From positions 1-28,626 of IMG/VR virus record IMGVR_UViG_3300025879_000074: DNA of 28,626 nt. One strand, written 5' to 3'. Positions within the stretch are counted from its first letter, which is position 1. Each line of letters starts with the position of its first letter. Below are positions 24,722-28,626 of the stretch, in pieces. The translations under genes and the position numbers were made by a program. Source of the DNA: a virus. A model generated the notes under the pieces. That model saw nothing but the letters and a program-made list of their open reading frames with translations, did not search any database and was not told where the DNA came from.

Positions 24722-25081
24722 TCTTATATATAGACTCTATAGTATAGTCCACCAAAATACTCACCGTTGATTGACATATTGAACAACACACCCTATATGA
24801 TGAAAAAGTTGCCAAAATTTTTTTTTATGTCTAAGTAAAAACATATGGGGAAAGTATAGAGAGAAAAGCAGTATGAGGGGTAGGTAAGTAATACTTACTT
24901 AAAATATATACATATATACCACCTATATAGTGAAAAATCATCAGAAATATGCAACCTAGTATGGCTCCTCACGAGGCCTCTCACGACGTTGTAGGGAACA
25001 ATACTGTCAGTGTTATATCAGTCTTATATAACCTTTACCTAACCCTTACTCAATCCCCCTCTACTGTCTCTTTTATTTTTC
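24722..25081. other. Non-coding region with clustered inverted and direct repeats
   Basis: No convincing gene lies here on either strand. Structures seen: a near-palindrome at 24733-24749; a direct pair on the minus strand, TTTTTCATCATATAGGG and TTTTTCACTATATAGGT (near 24785-24802 and 24919-24938); inverted repeat GTAAGT-AAT-ACTTAC at 24884-24898; a more GC-rich patch near 24966-25005 with the direct pair TCGTGAGAGG/TCGTGAGGAG (minus strand) around the palindrome GAGGCCTC. It may hold a promoter, operator, origin or small RNA. None of the nine TTG-N20-TATATTTA promoters lies in it. Confidence 0.6.
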
Positions 25082-25396
25082 CTAACACGTACCGCAGTCC
25101 TTTAATTCATCACCACATATAGGACAAACCTTACTATCTACTTGATCCTTTAAAGGAGTATATGGTTTTAGATCTTCATATATCAACTCCTGTTCGGCTA
25201 AGTTACCCATCATATAAGTATATACTGTACAGGTAGTATCTGTAATGTTATCTATATTACCTTCAGTACTTACCATTAACTTCTTACCATCTGAAGCTCT
25301 ATGTACTCTAGAGATATACTTTCCTTTTTCTTCTGCTCTATAGTTTGCTCCTTTGAATACAAACTCTTTACCATTTAAAAATTCTTGCTTTGTCAT
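25082..25396 (-). CDS. Small phage protein with C-terminal zinc-knuckle-like motif; paralogue of upstream gene
   Basis: A 104-residue protein. Residues 2-80 align end to end with the 86-residue product just upstream (TKQEFLNGKEF against TKQQFLDGKEF; then YISRVHR/LSILRVYR, SASDGKK/PEGKE, and YEDLKPY/FEDMELY), so the two arose by tandem duplication. This copy adds about 20 residues with C91-x2-C94 and C101-x2-C104 (CPICGDELKDCGTC), a likely zinc-binding knuckle that could contact nucleic acid or protein. The gene follows its paralogue by 4 bases and shares its promoter. The shared domain is not one I can name. Confidence 0.78.
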   Translation of the reverse strand: MTKQEFLNGKEFVFKGANYRAEEKGKYISRVHRASDGKKLMVSTEGNIDNITDTTCTVYTYMMGNLAEQELIYEDLKPYTPLKDQVDSKVCPICGDELKDCGTC

Positions 25397-25400
25397 ACTA

Positions 25401-25661
25401 TTATTTCTTTATAGGGTTATACAATTCCATATCCTCAAATCTAAGTCTATGTTTGATCTGTCTACTGAATACAAATGTATATGTTGATACTATCTTATTA
25501 CCTACCTTATCTACATTAGCTTCACTATCTATAAACATCTCCTTTCCTTCAGGAGTTCTATATACTCTTAGGATTGATAAACCACCATCATTTAATTTGT
25601 AATTACCACCTGCTAATGTAAATTCTTTACCGTCTAAAAATTGTTGTTTTGTAATTGCCAT
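25401..25661 (-). CDS. Small phage protein, paralogue of the 104-residue protein
   Basis: An 86-residue protein opening MAITKQQFLDGKEF and continuing with the same strand-rich domain as the following gene, but ending at NPIKK without the cysteine tail. The order of conserved pieces (TKQ-x-FL-x-GKEF, NY[RK], S[RL]V[HY]R, GKK/GKE, E-[GA]-N-[IV]-D) is preserved along the whole length. It is led by the TTG-N20-TATATTTA promoter at 25693-25723 and the common leader, so it begins a two-gene operon. Unknown function; small size and promoter class suggest an early or middle host-takeover protein. Confidence 0.78.
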   Translation of the reverse strand: MAITKQQFLDGKEFTLAGGNYKLNDGGLSILRVYRTPEGKEMFIDSEANVDKVGNKIVSTYTFVFSRQIKHRLRFEDMELYNPIKK

Positions 25662-25692
25662 AACCTTTATTTGTTTTAATTATTAATATACC

Positions 25693-25723
25693 TAAATATA
25701 AGAAATATTTATTGGGTATCCAA
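25693..25723 (-). promoter_or_regulatory. TTG-N20-TATATTTA promoter for the paralogue pair
   Basis: Minus strand: TTG at 25721-25723, 20-base spacer, TATATTTA at 25693-25700, followed by GGTATATTAATAATTAAAAC and AAATAAAGGTTATG. The upstream part overlaps the end of the 28-residue gene. Confidence 0.85.
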
Positions 25724-25795
25724 ATCTTTATTTAATTGCTCATAGTAATGAAATATTGAAACATATTCCAACTCTTTTTCTTCTTCTTTTTTCAT
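25709..25795 (-). CDS. Very small acidic protein, 28 residues
   Basis: ATG at 25795, stop at 25709-25711. The start has the standard AAATAAAGGTTATG leader, placed immediately after the stop of the 52-residue gene, which argues that translation truly starts here. The peptide is mostly charged (MKKEEEKELEYV) with an aromatic patch. No TTG-N20 promoter precedes it, so it would be read from the one at 26000-26030. Too short to classify. Confidence 0.55.
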   Translation of the reverse strand: MKKEEEKELEYVSIFHYYEQLNKDLDTQ

Positions 25796-25810
25796 AACCT
25801 TTATTTGTTT

Positions 25811-25969
25811 TTATGAATTAAATTTAACATTCAATTGCTTATACATCTGTTCATCCATTCCTGTTTGTTCTAATATATCCTGAATAGTCTCTCCATCTAA
25901 TTCCATCTCATTGATTAACCCTATAATGTTGTTAACAACATATTCTTTTAAACTTCCTGATTCTACCAT
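25811..25969 (-). CDS. Small acidic helical protein, 52 residues
   Basis: ATG at 25969, stop at 25811-25813. The sequence (SLKEYVVNNIIGLINEMEL, then TIQDILEQTGMDEQMYKQL) predicts two or three amphipathic helices. It has its own promoter (26000-26030) and the shared leader ending AAAGGTTATG, which firmly fixes the start. The 28-residue gene follows by 15 bases, forming a two-gene operon. Function unknown. Confidence 0.7.
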   Translation of the reverse strand: MVESGSLKEYVVNNIIGLINEMELDGETIQDILEQTGMDEQMYKQLNVKFNS

Positions 25970-25999
25970 AACCTTTATTTGTTTAATTATTAATATACC

Positions 26000-26030
26000 T
26001 AAATATAAGAAATATAATTGTAAGTACCAA
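26000..26030 (-). promoter_or_regulatory. TTG-N20-TATATTTA promoter for the 52/28-residue operon
   Basis: Minus strand: TTG at 26028-26030, 20-base spacer, TATATTTA at 26000-26007. The TTG lies in the loop of a GTACC/GGTAC inverted repeat (26024-26028 with 26039-26043) that also contains the stop of the upstream gene. Confidence 0.85.
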
Positions 26031-26031
26031 C

Positions 26032-26469
26032 CTAAGCCGGTACTTTATTTTCATTGAATACAAATGCTTTATCCGCCCATGTCTTACTATTAACTGCTCT
26101 ATACTGATTGTTATCCATTAGATTAGTATTGTACCATAACTGATTGATTACTCCTACTTCTAATCCTCTCATTATAGCTTCATCCATCAATATTACTTTA
26201 TTTCCTTTTCTAGCAAATACTGTAAAGAAATAATCTAATCCTGCAGGTTTATATTCTACTGTATGTAAAGCTCCTTTCTTATATTGACTTAATACAGAAG
26301 AAGGTTTGTTATATAATCTTTCATCATCAAAATCTCTAGCATCATTACATGTAAAAAATCCTGCCTTACATTTAGTAATGAATCTAAACTTACCTGGTGC
26401 ATTATCGTAATCTTTATTATTGATAATGTCTACTGTTCTAATGTCTGTTGTGTTTGTAATTGCTGTCAT
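26032..26469 (-). CDS. Phage protein of unknown function, 145 residues
   Basis: The protein has a mixed alpha/beta composition (KFRFITKCKAGFFTCND, VEYKPAGLDYFFTVFARKGNKVILMDE) and two cysteines at about 34 and 41. No family, signal peptide or membrane span is recognised. It stands alone behind promoter 26497-26527 and the common leader. Its upstream 70 bp are nearly identical to those of the 65-residue gene at 28309-28506, although the coding regions differ. A terminator of the upstream gene separates it from that transcript. An early or middle host-interaction role is a guess from its promoter class. Confidence 0.75.
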   Translation of the reverse strand: MTAITNTTDIRTVDIINNKDYDNAPGKFRFITKCKAGFFTCNDARDFDDERLYNKPSSVLSQYKKGALHTVEYKPAGLDYFFTVFARKGNKVILMDEAIMRGLEVGVINQLWYNTNLMDNNQYRAVNSKTWADKAFVFNENKVPA

Positions 26470-26536
26470 AACCTTTATTGTTTTAATTATTATATCTAAA
26501 TATAAGAAATATAATTGTTACTCACAACTTTATTTT
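26467..26536. repeat. Promoter-leader repeat, copy 1 (copy 2 at 28504-28576)
   Basis: These 70 bases match 28504-28576 with one 3-base length change and one substitution. The repeat spans start codon, leader, TATATTTA box, spacer and TTG, and about 10 bases beyond. The identity is much greater than between the other seven promoters, so it marks a recent duplication or conversion of a complete regulatory cassette. Confidence 0.85.
26497..26527 (-). promoter_or_regulatory. TTG-N20-TATATTTA promoter for the 145-residue gene
   Basis: Minus strand: TTG at 26525-26527, 20-base spacer, TATATTTA at 26497-26504 followed by GATATAATAATT, then the shared leader. It lies right after the terminator at 26553-26585, isolating this gene as its own unit. 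Confidence 0.85.
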
Positions 26537-26552
26537 TGATTAAAATAAGAAA

Positions 26553-26585
26553 AGGCCTAAGAGGATTATAAAGTCTCTTAAGCCT
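26553..26585 (-). terminator. Rho-independent terminator after the coiled-coil gene
   Basis: Minus-strand RNA: AGGCTTAAGAG (26575-26585) pairs with CTCTTAGGCCT (26553-26563), 11 bp with one mismatch, 11-base loop, then UUUUCUUAUUUU. It lies 33 bases after the stop of the 273-residue gene. Confidence 0.75.
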
Positions 26586-26617
26586 ATTTCTACTTATTAA
26601 TAATTAAAACTAAGTGG

Positions 26618-27439
26618 TTATGAAGCACTTATTCTTTCTGAGTTATATTGTAAGAATCTTTCTATATTCTTCATTCTTACTTTCTCATATATGTTTGTTA
26701 CGTTATTTGTAACATATTCTTCCTTTTTATTATCCCAAGTATTTCCTACTCTAGTAACTTCAATATCTGCAGACTTACCAGATTTAGTTTTACCTAATAT
26801 TCTTAATCCTATCACATATCTAATCTGGTGATCAAAAGCTACATCTAATGATGGTAGATTATGGTATGATTTATCTTCTGGTAATTCAAATTCTATACCT
26901 TCATCCTCTAATACTGTGAGTAAGTTTTCCTTTTCTATAACTTTTATTTGGTTACTTACTTCTGTAATTTCCTTATCTAAATCATATATCTGTTTTCTCT
27001 TCTCACTTATTCTATCCTCAAAATCAGATAAAACTTTATTGTAAGCTCCTAAAATATCATCATAAAAATCTAATACAATTTGACCTACTTTTCCTATCAA
27101 TATCATTCTTTTTAATTCAAATTCAGAATTATCAGTTGTAGAATAAAATGATGTCTCAATAGCATTACATTTAACATCCCTCCAATACTCTTGTTTGAAA
27201 TATAATGTTAATATATCTTTACTGTAATTATATCCTTCTTGAGGTCTTGCAAATTCTATCCTACCATCTGATACCTTAATTGTATCTTCCTTCTCTAATA
27301 CTTCCTCAAAATATTCATGAGCAACTCTAGATAATTGATCTATTCTAGATTCTTTAAATGAATTGTAAGCCTTACTTACTTTACTTTTACTTTCTCTTAA
27401 TTCAACTAACTTTTGTTCTAAAATTGTAATACGTGTCAT
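26618..27439 (-). CDS. Coiled-coil phage protein, 273 residues
   Basis: The frame extends further upstream to 27538, but I place the start at ATG 27439 because it follows a complete promoter (27466-27496) and the common AATAAAGGTTATG leader; the extension would read through both. Residues about 3-35 and 135-185 are long heptad helices (LEQKLVELRESKSKVSKAY, RISEKRKQIYDLDKEITEV). Between them and after them are globular parts, the latter with SLDVAFDHQIRYVIGLRILG and KSADIEVTRVGNTWD. No catalytic motif is recognised. The length and domain layout suit a protein-binding or DNA-associated accessory factor. It ends in a clear terminator, so it is transcribed alone. Confidence 0.78.
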   Translation of the reverse strand: MTRITILEQKLVELRESKSKVSKAYNSFKESRIDQLSRVAHEYFEEVLEKEDTIKVSDGRIEFARPQEGYNYSKDILTLYFKQEYWRDVKCNAIETSFYSTTDNSEFELKRMILIGKVGQIVLDFYDDILGAYNKVLSDFEDRISEKRKQIYDLDKEITEVSNQIKVIEKENLLTVLEDEGIEFELPEDKSYHNLPSLDVAFDHQIRYVIGLRILGKTKSGKSADIEVTRVGNTWDNKKEEYVTNNVTNIYEKVRMKNIERFLQYNSERISAS

Positions 27440-27465
27440 AACCTTTATTGTTTTATTATTATACC

Positions 27466-27496
27466 TAAATATAAGAACTTTTTCTTTTTCTAGCAA
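27466..27496 (-). promoter_or_regulatory. TTG-N20-TATATTTA promoter for the coiled-coil gene
   Basis: Minus strand: TTG at 27494-27496, 20-base spacer, TATATTTA at 27466-27473. It begins 8 bases after the stop of the 58-residue gene and fixes the downstream start at 27439. Confidence 0.85.
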
Positions 27497-27503
27497 CTTA
27501 TTA

Positions 27504-27680
27504 CTATTGTTTTTCTCTATAGTAAGTAACTTTATCAAATCCTTTATACCTTCCTTCTGTATTAGTAATTAAAGTATAATGAGTAGGAGTATTAGATACT
27601 TTAGATCTTTCATAATCATTTAGTCCTTTAGGAATTTCTCTAAACCTATTTTTATCAATAGGAGGTTTTAATTTCATCAT
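27504..27680 (-). CDS. Small basic protein, 58 residues, near-leaderless transcript
   Basis: Tandem ATG codons at 27680 and 27677, stop TAG at 27504-27506. Basic and aromatic composition (KPPIDKNRFREIPKGLNDYE, GRYKGFDKVTYYREKQ), probably one compact domain. The promoter TATATTTA box ends only four bases before the first ATG, so the transcript should begin at or beside the start codon, unlike all the others in the region, which carry a 19-30 base leader. Function unknown. The perfect promoter spacing supports it as a real gene. Confidence 0.68.
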   Translation of the reverse strand: MMKLKPPIDKNRFREIPKGLNDYERSKVSNTPTHYTLITNTEGRYKGFDKVTYYREKQ

Positions 27681-27684
27681 AAGC

Positions 27685-27715
27685 TAAATATAAGAATTAA
27701 TATTAAAGTAAACAA
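27685..27715 (-). promoter_or_regulatory. TTG-N20-TATATTTA promoter, leaderless type
   Basis: Minus strand: TTG at 27713-27715, 20-base spacer, TATATTTA at 27685-27692, then GCTT and ATG. With a start point some 4-7 bases after the box, RNA would begin about at the ATG pair at 27680/27677. Confidence 0.8.
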
Positions 27716-27729
27716 CTAAATAAGCAAAT

Positions 27730-28035
27730 CTATAATGATTCTAAATAAGAAATAAAATCACCAGCATAACTCTTACCACCAATATTAAATCTACCCAAAG
27801 CATGAATAGTATATTCTTTATCATAAGTCTTCCAATCATATATAGTAAATATATCATCTCCGTAAGCTACTACCCATTCCACCTGGGTTTTATTATCCCC
27901 AGATGGTTTGTCAATAGTTGGTTCTCCTAATCTATCTACTAATTGATCGTAAGTTAGATTTAGATATCCCTTCAAGCTAGTTCCGTTAGTGCTTGGTTCA
28001 TCTCCCTTTTCAAATGCTCTTAATACTTTCGCCAT
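27730..28035 (-). CDS. Conserved phage protein (TSLKGYLN..YDQLVDRLGEP family)
   Basis: A 101-residue protein. Residues about 19-43 (TSLKGYLNLTYDQLVDRLGEP), the QVEWVVAYGDDIFTIYDWK segment (about 51-69) and the RFNIGGKSYAGDFISYL end match a small-protein family I recognise from many large phages and viruses. Its usual pattern is a G-Y-[IV] start, YxxLVxxxGxP, an EW strand, a TIYDWK strand and an IGG-K-s turn. The family's function is unknown. It starts 1 base after the 73-residue gene and shares its promoter. Family resemblance is from memory, not a search. Confidence 0.8.
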   Translation of the reverse strand: MAKVLRAFEKGDEPSTNGTSLKGYLNLTYDQLVDRLGEPTIDKPSGDNKTQVEWVVAYGDDIFTIYDWKTYDKEYTIHALGRFNIGGKSYAGDFISYLESL

Positions 28036-28036
28036 C

Positions 28037-28258
28037 TTATTGTTCTTTAGTTAAGTTAGTAACTTCCTCCTTTACATTCTCTAATGCAATCTTATAACCA
28101 TAATTCATAGCCATCTGCATTAATAACAAATCCATCGATCCTTGATTAGCTTTAGCAAAGCTTTCTAAATACTCTCTTGAATCAGGAGTAGCAACTATTC
28201 CTCGATCTAACATTTTAAACTCACTTGCAAAATACTCATTTAATTTTTTAACATTCAT
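28037..28258 (-). CDS. Small helical protein, 73 residues
   Basis: Helix-rich, charged sequence (VKKLNEYFASEFKMLDRG, SREYLESFAKANQGSMDLLL, MAMNYGYKIALENVKEEV). It opens a two-gene operon with the 101-residue conserved protein (1-base gap), under the promoter at 28289-28319 and the common leader that fixes the ATG. No family is recognised. It could be a partner of the downstream protein, judging only by tight coupling. Confidence 0.72.
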   Translation of the reverse strand: MNVKKLNEYFASEFKMLDRGIVATPDSREYLESFAKANQGSMDLLLMQMAMNYGYKIALENVKEEVTNLTKEQ

Positions 28259-28288
28259 AACCTTTATTGTTTTAATTATTAATATACC

Positions 28289-28319
28289 TAAATATAAGAA
28301 ATATTATCTTATGCTCCAA
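28289..28319 (-). promoter_or_regulatory. TTG-N20-TATATTTA promoter for the 73/101-residue operon
   Basis: Minus strand: TTG at 28317-28319, 20-base spacer, TATATTTA at 28289-28296, GG, AT-rich leader and AATAAAGGTTATG. The TTG lies inside the last codons of the 65-residue gene. Confidence 0.85.
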
Positions 28320-28506
28320 CTATTAACTTAAAATTATTTGCTAATAATTTATCTGTAAATTGAAACTCCATACCCGGATTCATACTAGCTCCATCTACAG
28401 ATTCAAATATCATCTCATCTCTATCTGTAAGTTTAAATGCTTCTCCTTGCATGATTGGTAAAGAACCACCATCTAACTGAATACCTTTAATACACTCTAT
28501 TAACAT
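28309..28506 (-). CDS. Small protein of unknown function, 65 residues
   Basis: A compact, strand-rich acidic protein (MLIECIKGIQLDGGSLPIMQ, ESVDGASMNPGMEFQFTDK, NNFKLIVGA). The promoter at 28537-28567 and the standard leader define the start. Its last codons contain the -33 TTG of the next promoter, showing how tightly this region is packed. The upstream 70 bp are nearly the same as those before the 145-residue gene. No function can be given. Confidence 0.72.
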   Translation of the reverse strand: MLIECIKGIQLDGGSLPIMQGEAFKLTDRDEMIFESVDGASMNPGMEFQFTDKLLANNFKLIVGA

Positions 28507-28576
28507 AACCTTTATTGTTTTAATTATTATTATACCTAAATATAAGAAATATAATTGTTACTCACAACTTTATTTT
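28504..28576. repeat. Promoter-leader repeat, copy 2 (copy 1 at 26467-26536)
   Basis: Near-identical 73-base copy of the cassette at 26467-26536, including the start codon, leader, both promoter boxes and spacer. It overlaps the stop codon of the partial gene at the window edge. Confidence 0.85.
28537..28567 (-). promoter_or_regulatory. TTG-N20-TATATTTA promoter for the 65-residue gene
   Basis: Minus strand: TTG at 28565-28567, 20-base spacer, TATATTTA at 28537-28544, GG, then leader ending AATAAAGGTTATG. Confidence 0.85.
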
Positions 28577-28626
28577 AAAGTATTTTCATAAATAATATCC
28601 TCTAATTCTCCTGAAGATTCTATACT
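28570..28626 (-). CDS. 3' end of a gene entering from the right edge
   Basis: From the window edge the frame reads SIESSGELEDIIYENTLK and then TAA at 28570-28572. Only 18 codons are visible, so no function can be given. It is assigned as a gene end because it stops just before the next promoter, as the other genes in this region do. Confidence 0.45.
   Translation of the reverse strand, partial: SIESSGELEDIIYENTLK

Noticed and set aside
24761-24844. 27-codon minus-strand frame in the non-coding region
   Set aside because: Very short, no promoter or AAAGGTT leader, and an unlikely composition; chance is enough to explain it.
27440-27538. N-terminal extension of the coiled-coil protein to 27538
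   Set aside because: It would cross a complete TTG-N20-TATATTTA promoter and the shared leader, and overlaps the 58-residue gene; ATG 27439 is the better start.

Overview
This window is part of a contractile-tailed, T4-like bacteriophage genome. The DNA is AT-rich, and every supportable gene lies on the minus strand, tightly packed. The host is probably a member of the Bacteroidetes (for example a marine flavobacterium). That is inferred from three things: promoters of the form TTG-N20-TATATTTA, close to the Bacteroidetes -33/-7 class; A-rich start contexts with no ordinary Shine-Dalgarno sequence; and a lipoprotein with acidic residues just after its lipid-modified cysteine. No host gene or taxonomic marker is present, so the host stays an inference. 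No tRNA, CRISPR array, integrase or insertion sequence was seen.

On the minus strand transcription runs from high to low coordinates. Positions 28626 to about 22790 hold a run of small genes, mostly of unknown function. Nine promoters with an invariant 20-bp spacer drive nine single genes or small operons here, and most transcripts share one short leader ending AATAAAGGTTATG. This region also encodes a lipoprotein, a T5orf172/GIY-YIG-type protein with a small partner gene, a pair of paralogous 86/104-residue proteins (one with an added zinc-knuckle-like tail), a coiled-coil protein, and a 360-420 bp non-coding stretch.

Positions 22680 to 20400 carry a 57-residue protein, an HD-domain phosphohydrolase, a one-pass membrane protein, a sigma factor resembling T4 gp55 (late transcription) and a 120-residue protein. 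From 20414 to 1 runs the late morphogenesis block: a gp5-like baseplate spike/OB-fold protein, two uncharacterised proteins, gp25-like and gp6-like baseplate wedge proteins, a DNRLRE-like virion protein, a 112-residue coiled coil, a 1312-residue baseplate/tail protein in the gp7 position, several conserved virion proteins, a gp12-like short-tail-fibre/collar protein, and three large repeat-rich fibre proteins, the last cut by the window edge.

The two halves appear to use different promoters. The small-gene half uses the host-like TTG-N20-TATATTTA element. In the late half the octamer TATTTATA, the reverse complement of the T4 late promoter TATAAATA, sits exactly in the short gaps before four genes, with a near-match before a fifth. 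Together with the gp55-like factor this suggests an early/middle-to-late switch. The fibre genes share DNA-level repeats that look like material for recombination and host-range change.
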